This document shows, in pieces, positions 42,393 to 55,900 of a stretch of 64,000 nucleotides of DNA. A program made the position numbers and the translations under genes. The DNA comes from Tomocerus qinae (lineage: Eukaryota; Arthropoda; Collembola; Entomobryomorpha; Tomoceridae). The DNA lies in NCBI GenBank assembly GCA_020055645.1, contig CM034546.1, forward strand, positions 101,246,001-101,310,000. Reading direction: 5' to 3'. Under the pieces are notes generated by a model. The model saw nothing but the letters and a program-made list of their open reading frames with translations, was not told the DNA's origin and did not search any database. The number at the start of each line of letters is the position of its first letter. Position 1 is the first letter of the stretch.

Positions 42393-45300
42393 GCCACATC
42401 TACTGAAGCTTGCTAATTACCACATTCATTCTTCTGTACTTTTATTCAATGTAGTGTAAAGGTTTATCATAACACACACTGTACACTGATTTACTTCCAC
42501 ACTGCTCTACCAAAGTAGGTATTCTTTTTAATCAGTGACAATTTGCAAAATGATCAAATCAATACAACTAAAGTTTGCAATGAAAGTTGTATTTTTAGTA
42601 TAAATATTCTCAAAAGTTGTGCATTTCAAATCCCTTGTAATGTTGTGAGTTAGCTCACTATTGCCAAAATGTTTTTAAAAATTGATATTTACTCAGCGAA
42701 GACTGAGATTGAGGGTATTTCAATGGTCGTCCTGTAAAAATAAATGTCATGCTTTGCAATAGTTGACTGAAGTGTTACTGTAATCAAATGTACCGAACTG
42801 CTTTGCTAATTCATATTACTTAAATTATGTATTTATGTTAATATGGTGCATTTTCAATATCAAGTTGGAAGGTATGCTTTCCAATATAAAGTAGGCAACT
42901 CTTGAGTAGAAATTTCAATGTTTATTGAAGTATGTCTCTAATCTAAGTGGTGCTCTTTTAAATTAAATGTTGCTAGATAACTATAGACAGCTTAATCTTA
43001 TGTATTTGTAGTGTAGTCATTAAATATTTCTACTAAATACAATTTAAGTAAGGGCTATCGAATTACGATGGATTAAGCTGATGCATATGATTATGGAAGC
43101 TGTAAAGCTTTTTAACGTGGTTATTAAGCTAGTCTACCATGCAGAGATTTTTAGGCATTGTTATAACGCTTTGTTACTACTATTATCCTGTTATCCAATT
43201 AAATTTACATATTTAAAATACGACAAACTGTTACAGTACTACCGAAGACCTGACTGAGCACATCTTTCAATTCAATCAAGTTTATATGATATTACCAATC
43301 AATCAAATAAACAATATCGTACAATTCATAACACAAATAGCTATTGTAAACTAGATTTCTATAATGTAAAATATCACAGCAGTTGTAGGTAAGACACAAT
43401 AATACTGCCTACCCAAACCAATAATACAACAAATACTTAGTACCACAAAAAATGTATACAAATTGCTATGTGAAGAAAGATTCCCTTTCTCTGTGTACGT
43501 AAATGCAAATCAGTATTCCGAATTAAGATGCTGCCGCAATGAACCATTTGAAATTAAACGTGTTTCACTAAGTCGAATAAGTAAGTTATTATGCCAGTGA
43601 TGGTATTAAGCTTTTACAACATTATACTATGAAATTATGATATAACTAATGTGTCAAAAAGTTGTAAAGAAGTCAGCTTTAAGTATTAAACATCTATCTT
43701 AATTGTACCATTATTAATGTACTATCTATACCAATGTATAATGAAAGTGAGATTTCAAGTATGTCCTTGCATACTCATTTACTACCTATAGTACATTTTT
43801 ATCCAGATTGCTAATTGTCATGTTGTTTTGTTGCATGTAAATACATAGATTGAACCGTGTTTTTATTTCACGCTTTGACGATTTCTACTCGACTAAAATA
43901 TTAACTATGAAAAATCAGCGAATAAATATTGGATTTGTTCAAGATCTGAAATATTGACATTGCTCCTATTTCTTATTCCGTAGTAGCCCTGAAGACGTCC
44001 TGCTGCGTTAATGTTTATTTATATGTGACTAACGTCACAAAAAATGGGTGGGATGCAAAATATGCGAAGAGACGAGACGGACCTTAATCTAGCATTTTTC
44101 TGCCTAATAATACTTTGACATTGAATATATTTATAAAGTTTATATTGCTCCAACGCGTGAGCTATTAAATCTTAGCTGCATTCGTCAAATAGCATTGACC
44201 CGCAAATCTATCTTTAACCCATTCATGTCAACTGTCTACAAAAATGAATGTTCAGCAATTATTTTCTATAGCATTTATTATAGCTACTTGTGTAATAAAG
44301 TTACTTGGCTAGTGATTCCAGATTGTGTCCTAAAGCTGAGATGTGAAACTAGCAGGTAACTTCTAACCACATGATACACAAATCTATTTATTAAAACTAG
44401 TGCGGTTACTGCTGTTTAATAAGTCTGTATGCAAAGATCAGTTCTTTGTCAGGGCCAGTCAGCAAGGTCTACCATTAAATCATCGACTCTTTCTGGTCTT
44501 GCTCCTACGCTTGTATTTATAAAGTTGAAGGTAAACTAAAGGCGCACATCTGTTAACACACTCTTATACATATATACAAGAGTAGTAGGGTGAACTTATA
44601 ACTTTGGCCTTTGTCGTCAGCCACTTTCATCCGTTCGTCTCAGTGTGTAGGTTAATTTATGCAAAGATTACTCCATACTGGATCAGTTACGATATATGAT
44701 TTGGAATCAAACGTTTAAATAGACTCTAGAAAATAAGTCCAATGAATTATGAATGTATCATTATGAAACATCTATGTGTAACACAACCGTTCTATGCTGC
44801 TATTGTTCGTTGTTGTCTCCCAGTCTTAATGAGATGAAACTCTTCTGGAAGCCTTATGGCTAATAAACTCAATGGCATAGGTTTTAAGATTGTTTGGCGA
44901 GCTAAATGAAAAATTAAGGTGGAACTAGCTGTAATTATGCGTAGAAATTACATTTTTTCACGTAATAAAGTAGGTAGCACAAAATAGATAAAAAGTCAAG
45001 CCTTAAAAACAATAATTACGCTATTAGAAACATGTAGAGATTGAGATAACTAGTCTGGTTTTCAATGAAATGTATAAGAAAAAGGATTCAATGATACACA
45101 AATAATAATATTTATCTTAATCATAGAGTAAATGAATTCATTTGATTCATGGTCTGAAAAAAGTATACTTGTATATACAATGAGTTATGTTTACGATCCT
45201 CTGCCAGCTAACTGTTGAAATCCTAACTACACTTTAGATGGGTGGTAAAAATCTAAAGTTTATGGAGGATCACCAGCAGATGGGAACGGGACTCTTTGTT

Positions 45301-46799
45301 GCTCTTAAGAAAGAATAGACTTTATGCATCATACATAATATTATGTTTGTATCTTATGTACAAAGGATGCAATTCTTCCTACCGCTTCCAAGTTTTATTC
45401 TATCTCTATGTTTGACAATTTTAACACAACTCTATGTATTTGTAGAGTATACTTAAAGACAACATCGCACTTTGCTAAAGCCAATCGCATACAATACATA
45501 CGTAACAAGTTGGCCGAACATACAGATACCTATAGCCTGAAGTGTACCTACTAACATAGTGATACTTACCTACTACGACTGCAAGACAAACAACTAACAC
45601 AGATCTTTGTAGGCTCAGCTTAAAACGGAGTATACCAGCCTGAAAACAAAGTACCGTATAAACATGACTTAATCCTCGTTTTTATTACAAACCACAATAA
45701 ATGCTATTAATAACAAGTCCCTACCTATTACTGTATTAATTAGATAAGCTGCAAACAATACAGAAACACTAATATTTTAATCTCCCTCAATGTTTATGCA
45801 TCTTAATCTCAAAGTACAAAGAAATAATCCTTTTCTACAATAATTGTTCGTTGGGTAATAGTGTACACTAAATCCAAGGTAATGTAGTGGGCACACACGG
45901 TATGAGTCTTTGGTTTCGGAAGATAGTACATTGATGCGTACATCTGTAAATCTATTACACAGATTATGTCTACGAATTTAAGTTAACATGTACGTAGTAC
46001 GTGACATAACTAAAGTTAGTTAAAAGTGTATATTTACCAAGTTGGCTAGATGTAACTATGTATATAGGTATACTTTAATTTTAACGTGTGTAAACACGTT
46101 GTTGGGCAAAATCTCAGCTTTTAAGTTACAAAATGTATAAGGTACTGGGTATACGTACATTATGTAGATTAGAAGCATGTAGTGCAGACAGATACTGGAG
46201 TACAAAAGCGATATGCACACCAATAAGCAAGTTCGGTGTGTATAACTGGTAGAATGTAAGTACGAAATAGTTTTTTGTGTAGCATTATTTACAAGCTTGG
46301 GTCTAGTAGGTGGCAAGGCATATTATTGTTGTACTCAGGTCTTCTGCTGCATGCATGCTGCTGTTTAGCTGGAAGAGTTGAATTGTATTTTCTGTGTGTG
46401 TGTGTATAACTTGGTTTTTGGTCGGTCGGGCAGCCTGCGTCGTATTTATTCGTATTCCTTGTGCTCTTCACTATCTCACTCACTCTGTTGGACTCTTCAA
46501 CTCACCACTTCAACTTTAGCTACGCTTTACTTATTATTTAACTTGATCTTCTAGCTCTGCTCCTAATTAGTTACTTCTTGCGACCTTTGCTGGATACTTG
46601 ACTAGTAGTACTATTACCTGGACAGCACTGCCTTCCCTAGACCTCATTTCCTCTCTTCGGTTAGACTATAGAATAGGACTGAGTGGTCGTTCCAAATAAG
46701 TCAACAAATCGTACAACAACTTCCTTCGCTGCCTTAATCATCTGAGGAAATTATTACGAACTCTTAGTCAATCTTTAGATAATCAATTAAACCGTGAAA
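42393..46799. other. 3' flank of the PPPDE/PUL gene and upstream region of 4E-BP
   Basis: There is no coding exon or strong repeat here. FOXO-type words GTAAACA/TGTTTAC occur at 45188-45194 and 46090-46096, the latter inside a near-palindrome AACGTGTGTAAACACGTT. Downstream of 46460 the sequence is CTCACTC/CTTC-rich and probably forms the 4E-BP leader. Confidence 0.4.
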
Positions 46800-46941
46800 A
46801 TGAGTTTGTCTCCTGTCGCCCGTCAAGTGACTCAAAGTCAAGCCATCCCTTCTCGCCGTATGGTCATCAATAGTGCCAGTCAACTTCCCAATGATTATTC
46901 CACCACTCCAGGTGGAACTATTTATTCTACTACTCCAGGAG
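46800..46941 (+). CDS. EIF4EBP: 4E-BP (Thor) first coding exon, partial gene
   Basis: The exon encodes 47 complete codons and ends in phase 1 at a consensus donor (GGAG/GTAAGT). It starts [12 protein letters not shown], close to the insect Thor start (MSASPTARQ). QAIP at residues 14-17 corresponds to the RAIP motif that recruits mTORC1. DYSTTPGG and IYSTTPGG place Thr36 and Thr45 at the two priming TOR phosphorylation sites (human Thr37/Thr46). The family represses cap-dependent translation by binding eIF4E through a YxxxxL motif, which lies in the next exon. I did not find that exon downstream in the window, so the gene is recorded as incomplete rather than broken. Confidence 0.9.
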
Positions 46942-49900
46942 GTAAGTGTCATTTTTACATTTCTCCAATTACCAAGCATATACAACTTTTCTTCAATCTC
47001 TCTCAGTTTCACGTCGATCTAAAGGCAATTTGCTGCATTATACTTACTTTTGTGTTGTACAATGATTCATCAGTAACAAAGTAAATCGATTTTCTCATTC
47101 TAGAAGTTTACCTACGCATAGTAATCATAAAATTCATAATTCAGTGTTTTATTGCTGTGAAAATAGTAATAATGAACTTATAATTCCAGAAAATTGTGCA
47201 AGTCCCTTTGTTCTTGGTTCTCTCCTTATCAAAACATACACAGAATGTTGATTTTACCATAGTTGACCATTAATATCATTCTATCACTGTAAATATTGAT
47301 ATACTACTGGTAAAAACTATCTCACTTTAAATGTTCGTAAGCCTGTAAGAATCTCAATTATTTGAATTACCTACTGAGATATAAATTAGTGTGAATCATT
47401 CCTTGTATGAACTGTAAACTAACAATCTACACTACAAAAGACTGGTTAGATCCTTAAGTTCGGGTGATTCAAATCCTAGATTTCCTTAGAGTTAATTTAG
47501 TTCTCAATGTTAAACAAGCATTTGCTTCAATGTTTTCAATTGGTAACAATTCCTTGTAATGCTGTATAAAATGTACGGGTAAACCGCATACAAATACAAA
47601 GTGCTGCTAATAATACCAGCTATTATCACCATATTGACTCATACCGATAGCATGTATTTTGATTTGAAAATTTCAGAGTTGTCTACAAGCGAAATGCTAC
47701 TTTGCCATTATTGCCATATGTTTGTATAGACTAGTGTGTTGTTGTGCATTTTATAAATTTTGGGCATTCTTGATAGTAAAAAAGATATTAGCATTCTGGC
47801 ATTAGTAACCGAATGAAGTGAAATGGAGAACCGGTTAAGTTAATAATGTTTACTTATTGAGTCAAGTCAGAAGCAGCAAGGCAAAATACAAGGCGACTTG
47901 TGGATGCAAAACATTCGTCATTTTGCTGCGCAGTAACTATATAGCTCAAGTAGCCACAGTATCCCCGATATGTACTATCGTTACATATATATTTCACAAG
48001 CATCTTCTGTACAGCTCACAACCCTTTATAATATACTATGTACTATGTAATCCTATGCAATGGTACCTTTGATTCACATCATATCATATTACATTTTGCC
48101 AACTTTTCTTAGAATACAATTTTAAACTGTATATATTTTCTGCAAAGGTCTTTTAAAGTCACAAAGAATAGACTGATTCAGTCTGACTCAATCCAAAGTG
48201 ACCAAAAGGAAAAAATAATGATGCATGAAAGTGATAAAAATACATTAAGGGATAGAAAGATTATCTTGGTTATTTATTCAGTTATTTCCTTATACATCCT
48301 TTTACGTTTTCGCTCAAAGAATTACCTATGTAAAATGTAAACAGTTCCTTTGCGGAAACCATATCATTCTTGCTATTACCATTTAGTTGAGGTTTGTATT
48401 TGTTGGACCACGTGGGCCGTGTCGTTGCATATATTTAACTAATAATAATTAACGCAAATTGATATTGAGTTGTGATTGTCACTAATTGGCTTAGAGTGAA
48501 TGAGTCACAGAGTCAGGCCACACAATGTTTCAAGTGATACTTTTATCTGTGTTTTGTAAATCGTTCTAAATAACAACATTACTTCGAGACCGTTTGGTGT
48601 CGTCACAAACGATATTTTACTTAGTTCAATACAGCCCGAGTCAATATGATGCAATATTTGTGTACGTTTTCAACTAAATCCTGTCTACGTTTGACTGCAT
48701 TATACAGACGTACAGTCACAAACACGAGTTTACTAACATTTGATTATTGCTTTTATGCACCCGTTATGCATTTTCTAAACATAATTACTAATTGTGTGCA
48801 TTAAAAACATTTATATTTAACTTGTGTAGGCTGTATGTCTACAGGATAGGTCACATAATGGTAGTAGTAATTCGTAAGCTAGTAATTTACGTCAATGTAG
48901 TAGTAGTGAACTTATGCATACTTAGCATAGCTCAATAATTAATAAAAGCCATGTGGCAGACGTAGAAAATATTCTGTACATGCCTGCAGTAGAAATAGTC
49001 GGTTCGCGACTCTTTTCCGGTATGCTTCTTTTAATCAGCTACGGCAATCTCATTTTTATCATTGGAAAATATACAGGCATATTTGATGTGGCTTTAAGTA
49101 CTCGTACGTAAAGATACTAAGCATGGACTACTTAGGTGCAGAAATACAGAATGCTCTAGTTACAATAACAACACAGACACGTTGGACATATCTAAATTCT
49201 ACCGGTCATTTTCGTCTCGTATCAATTTTACTGAGAAATGTAAACAGGTACTGTTAGACACTGTTGATGTAGTTTTTGAAGACAAAGAGAAGAGTCTAAC
49301 ACTACTTGTACATTATGTTAGAAGGGCAGCAACATTGTCAGTTTGTCAGTACAAGATTGTACAGCTTAACAATAGTATGTAATATTAATGCTTTATAGGT
49401 AGCGAAGACAATAGTATATTTGAGAATAGTGAGAAGGTTCGCCTAGTCATTTATATAGGTGTAGCAAATGGCAGGGTGTGTGTATCTTATAGGAACGAAG
49501 ACTATTATAATTGCTTAGCTATGCAAAAAAGAGTCAAAGAAAATATCATAGTCTGGGAGAAGAGTAGACAAAAGCTCGGCAAAATAGTAAGCTCATTAGA
49601 CGCACATGGTCATCGTATTTACTAAATGGTAATACTATTATCTTAATAGAATTCGACTTGAACTCACAAGATGAAGGAATGCTTTATTTTATATGTCATG
49701 AAATATTTGCCTATGTGTATATTACAATCCAATCGAGCCGAAATGCTATAAATGCAAGTAGGAGGTGTACTGGTATATTTGAAAGGAAGCCAGTGAAACG
49801 AATTGATCACGGCATAATCTACCTGAGTAACAATATATATGTCAGTCAGTCAGACGATGACGCAGAGCATTGGTAGAAAAATGAAATAATTGCTCCAGTA

Positions 49901-52900
49901 CAGAAGTCAAGTTACTCTTTCTTATTGCCTTCAGCCAATAGTTTTTAGATATTAGTTAGTGCAGTAGGTAAGTGTCTAGGTTTGTACATGCTACGCATTA
50001 AATGCAAGCCACAGTGGTACATTAGCATAACATTTTAAAACTAATGGCACAAGACAACATAAAAGTTTTATTTTAAGCATGTGTTTTGTGTCTGGTGAAG
50101 GAGAAGAGCGCGAAAGGAACGACATGGTCGTATATAGTTAGTACAGATATAAATAGTGTAGCTGCCCAATAATTTAAATACTGTGTCCTGCCCTCCTCCT
50201 ATTATTGTCATACAGATTTGCTTACTGAAATGATTTGACTAGGTATTTTATTTGTATACTTAACAGAGAGGCATTTTTCATTTAGCATGTAAGTGACTGA
50301 CGGTTAGTAAATAGCTGTCCAGGCTAGGGCAGGGATATTTTTACCATGTTCGTGTTTTTATCACTCATTAATCGTTTAAGAACCTTGGAATCGGAAACTG
50401 ATTGGTCTCGCATGCTCTGTTTATTGCATTCAGTTCATATATAGGAATGAACAACAATAATTCATATAGCTTGATGATAGTAGAGAGAGAGAGATGATAA
50501 TATTGGCTTGTTGTCTCTCAAGTAGGTTGATTGAAATTGAAGTACACATTAAACAGTTTATAATATCTATGTGATTGTATAGTTATTCCAACACTGCATT
50601 TTATAAGACACATGCCAGACCACATTATTATAATACTACGTGAAAATGGAGCCAAGCCACGTGCTTACTTTAATGTATTCTGATAGTATCGCTCCGTTGG
50701 TATTTGATAAGTTTTAATGCATAGATCATTTTTAAAGATACAGATACACTGATTAATTAGTCAAAATCAAAAGTCTTGTGATTCGACACATTCAAACAGC
50801 AGGTTTTCTAGCTGTCCTGTGGGTTTACAACTACTTACATGTTTTGTTTTGAACAACACTAATATTTTATGTCTACTACTCTTGGGCCTTTGTAAATTGC
50901 ACTTAAAAATCTGCAGCGAACCAAATGCATAAATTAGTAATGGCTCTCAAACGATGGCACATTTTTATCTCTATTCGCACATGGAATATAAAAACTATTA
51001 TATCATTTAATGATATTGTTTGTGTATGTCTTATGCTAAGGAGTACAAATTACTTGCTAAGAGTTGTATACTGCTTTCTATAGAAAATGATGTTTACTTG
51101 ATGGACGAGATTGAAAAACATGTCGAATATAACATTTCTTACTGCTAAGATTCAATCACCCTTTATGACATAGGAAGTTACGCAAATAACGTGAGAAGTG
51201 GCATTTGTGGCTTATACATGTATAGAGTGGCTATGACATAACTATTTTGGCACTAACTAAGTAAAAATAAAGTCTTTAGGCATCTCCATGTCTTAAAGTA
51301 GATAGTAGTATTTATAAACAGTGTTGTTTTGTTATTCTCCAAACGTATGCGAATTCTGCGTAGCTGGAATAATTTTGTGCGCAGTTAAAAACATTACTAA
51401 GGTTCTCCTACTCCCTGTTTTCAGTATTGATAGCTTCCTATACCGAACTTTGGAATTCGTTCCCAATTGCTACCTTATAATCAACTCATATACTATATAG
51501 TCAATAGGTATATACACGGAATAATGATATGTACAGAATAGATTAACATACACATTAACTTATTTGTATAATTGAATAGAAATCGTTGCTTATCTTCAGA
51601 TTTGAATAAAGGGATACCATGAATCACATACGTACTTGATAAGATAGATTGGGCACCTAATTACACACGATATGCAAACTAATTAAGCATACCTTGTAAT
51701 TTGTAAAGGTAGTAAGTTTTACTAATTACTATCAATCATCAATCCGTCTTATCGTTTCACAAATTCGAACGAAACTTAAATCCATTAATGGTAAAATTAT
51801 CTAAACACGCCATTTTATGTCCTAGCCTTATGTACCCTGAAATTGTTTAACAATTCTATTTCAGGAGTTGTGAATTGAGTTAGTACCGGGATAGACGTCA
51901 TTACTATCAAATTACTATTAAATCTTCCTAAATGCATTCGTGAGTGACTCATGTTCATAATGGTTTAGTCGTTCAACCCTGAAAGTCAACATAACTTAAT
52001 CGATGAAACTTCTTGCTACAATATCACATTTTTATTTTACAAAATGCAAGTATAGATTAGCGGTCTTAACTGCGTTACCTTTAAGTATTATATTATGATC
52101 CTATTTGGTTGCGTTTAATAAACTAAACCAATCTAAAATTTATGCATCAATAAGCAAGCAGATTATAAATCAACAGATTAGTTGACAAAATTGAATTTTC
52201 ATAACTAGTAATTTTGAAGGGTCACATTGATATACCTATAGTTAGTGAATTAGTTCAATTAACTGTAGAGCAGAAGCGACGGGATTCGCTGTTGTGTTTT
52301 TTGTGTTGTTTCTTAAGGACTTCTAGTACATACGCAAGCAAGATGTAATGTAGGTATAGAGCGTATTTTTAATTAATCAGCCCATCCAACAACTACTAAC
52401 TACGCAGCGTATTGTCCTATGTTGAGTACAAGCTGTTTCGCACGTAGGAGGCAGACTGACAAGAACTGTGTGCAAAAATAGACATTATTTTATGTTAATA
52501 TTGGCCAGTACCTAAATACTTACGTCAGGGAAGGAAGAGTATAAAAGTATTTATCCATTTGTATTATTTGTTACTAAATATCTTATAATAATATCTGTAG
52601 ACGCTATTTGCTTTTCTCTTCATCTTATTATCACATTGCTTAAATATTTTACAGAAGAACTCGCTGGTCAGAATTACGTTTGTAGGTAGCGAGAGAGAAG
52701 GAAACCGGTTTCAAAATTTATTTTTTTAAAGGTTAAGTAATGAATGTAGGTAAAAAGCATGGGTTAAGGTTAGTCAAGGTAAAGCTAAAGAAGCGTCTTT
52801 AGCAACTATCTGTACACTATGTACACGTCAGATACATCTTTCGATACGAAACAAGTCGGAGAATAACATACGTACAGACAGAACAGTACATTATTGCTTC

Positions 52901-55900
52901 AATATTCCAGCAACTATCTATTTATCTACTACTGACCGAGTCTCGCAATTTCTGACTCATTCTCTACTCTAGTCTCACTCACTCACTGCGATGTATGTAA
53001 GTGAGAAACAAAAAGGATTCATTTCGCTCCAGTGAGTTTTTTCCCTATTCACATCTGACTATTAAGTAACACGAATAATACAAAGCATTCATAACCAAAA
53101 TCGTGAGTCTTTATATTTCCCCTTTATATGACATTGACTAACATTGCTATAGGACACGAAAGTATTAAGCTGACGTACACATACATACATACTTCTTACA
53201 CATGTATACTTATGATGTCTTATGCCTCTCTTATTAACAGATTCGATAGAGATGCAATTATAGCTGTTTTATGAAACGATTACCTATACACACTATATTA
53301 TGAAGTATTATTGCCTATATTAGCATGCAATTATTTACGAGTACCAAAAGTGCATGTTGCAAACTTGCAAGTGCAACGAGGAAAGATTTTTATACTTCCA
53401 ACCTGCATGCATGCATGCAAATGTTTATGACTCACTAAATTGTTTTAGTCCAAGGATCAACTCAGAATTGTAATCAATATACATACCCTTTCACAGATGG
53501 AACAATTCACCAAACAATAAAGAAGATTTTATCCATATCATTACAGACTACATTGTTAACGTTTGGGAAACTATCTATGCAAAGATTGTACTGATTATAT
53601 TCATTTATAATTGCTATAAATCAATGATACGGTATGTTGTGGAAAATGACGGAAAGGCATTTTCGCATTGTTTTTTATGAATTGGGATTCTAGTAAATTA
53701 GAAAAAATTGCCATAATAAAAGTACAAAGTTAAGGTACACGTGTAGTATTGAGTCAATTTAGACATTAGGAAAATATTCTGCATGTTACGGTTAATTACA
53801 ATTAGTAGTGTGAATAGGGAAGAATATCAAGGAGAATTAAGTTTGGATAGGGTATTGATATCTGTGTTTAGCAATAAAAATAGGTACATGCAGTAGACAT
53901 TTCAGGAAGATTATTTGTTAGATCAAACTGCTTTTCTTTATTTTGTTTTTTGTATCTGACGATAATATGATTTTTAATCCAGTTGATGTCTTGTGATCAA
54001 TGATACTTGGTTAAGTATAAACAACAAAATACGAAAATAATTATTATTGTGGGAATATTGAGAGAAGACGAGGCAAAGAGACTGGAATAAAAGTCCATTT
54101 TCCTACTTAAAGCAACTAGTGCTATGTACGTGAGAAAATAGTAATCAGGAGATCATTGATGTCCTGGGATAGACAATAATACTATGTTTTTGAAATAGCT
54201 AAGTTCACAGTAGGTCGGTCTCAGCATACAAAATCCCTTCATCTTATTTTTCTTATAATAAGAACAACTAATAAATACATAACATAAGAGATAGTCATGT
54301 GAATCTTAATGTAATTACTTAAAGGTGGTACTGATGCAGTAAAATATACTGGCTATGGCTTATTTTATCCCAGGTGCATAAATCATCTAATGAAAACCTC
54401 ATCCATGTATAAACACAAACAGTGAAAACAAGAATGCTTACTGTGTTCAATCTGCTGAGATAATAAATTATTATTCGCAAACAAATATGGAACAGCCAAT
54501 TATGCGAGAAACTAACCTAACCTACAGCAGCTATTCAGTTTTTGCATACATTTTATAGCTATCTTTCTTGAACTATTCACACTTGTGGAGATGGTTCTGG
54601 AAACATTTTAATTTTCTTCACATAGGTTTAAATTCCCTCATTAGCTAGAACAATAATAATGAAAAGTCTGAGTTGCTATTCAGCATTCTAAGTGAGAAGT
54701 TCAAATCATGTCTCTATTTGAAACTCACTTCTTTCATGATCTTTGTGCTGAATTCACCAACTTAGAATATCATTGTATTAAGTGATTTTAGGAAAAGCAA
54801 TTTCAAAAAATTTCTTAATAAGGGTGAACTTTGAAGGGTTATAAACGTAAATGTGGGATAGGAGCAGTTCAAGATTTATTGGATGTTGTGTACGTGTGCC
54901 GCAAACTAAATAACGTTGTAATGTAACTGCTATTTACTATTGTGGTGACCTTCTGTCTTCAATTTCGTCAACTTGTACCTTTATTTTTCTGAGCACATTT
55001 ACATCCAACACAAGAATTTTCCATCATGTTCATGGGTATGTTGGCAACTCTTTTAACAATGTATCTTACGTATTTTTTATGTCCTTTAAAAATGAGATGT
55101 AGTAATTCATCGCGAGAGTATTCTTGTACATGCGGCTCAATATTGTTCTAAGATGATGTTAACATTTGCAATTAAACATCATAAATTGAAACAAATAACT
55201 ATCCGCTTGTCTACAATAATCATTTAAATAATTTATGTTCTCGATTCTTGAATGTATTATTATAATTATGATCTATATTCTTGTTCGTGTAAACACGTCC
55301 TTTGTTTATGTTTAGCTTGTTTGAACTGTATGTTTTTTCTCCTCCGAATTTTTGGTTTCATTGTATGGTGTATATTTGTGTATTTACATTACTCCCGTAA
55401 TTTACATCACTGCTAGAACGTAGTAAAGAATGCTCCCAACAAAAACAATTTTTCAATGTCAAGTGTAGGAGACAAAAATAAGGTTCAACCAAGAGCATTA
55501 TAGCTGAAAGTATGTACATGCCAAAATGTTGTAGTAAATGGAAATACTCGCATTAGCAATGCTATTGTCTATTCTTCCTTCTAACTTCTGTTTTACGCTC
55601 TGTATATGTTAGGAAGGCGGTAAGTTGTAACTGCCTTAGAATATGCTACAAATTTTATGTCACAGTAGATAACAAATAGCCTTTTAATAAGGGAATTAGT
55701 TGGACATTAGATTCTAAGTACAAGTAAAATCTCATTGAGCATAAGTAGCAAAGGAGTTACTGTATGGCAGATATCATTCGGCATCTTTAATATGCAAATT
55801 CGCCAAACTATAATAAATCACTACAATACTAATAAAATAAAATAATATTTATGCAATTTTTATGACCTGAGAAAATATTTTCTGGTTTGTTTTAACTTTG

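Noticed and set aside
49182-49876. Two frames (66 and 72 codons) close together that might be exons of one gene.
   Set aside because: No in-phase donor/acceptor pair joins them convincingly and neither resembles a known protein; they may be chance frames.
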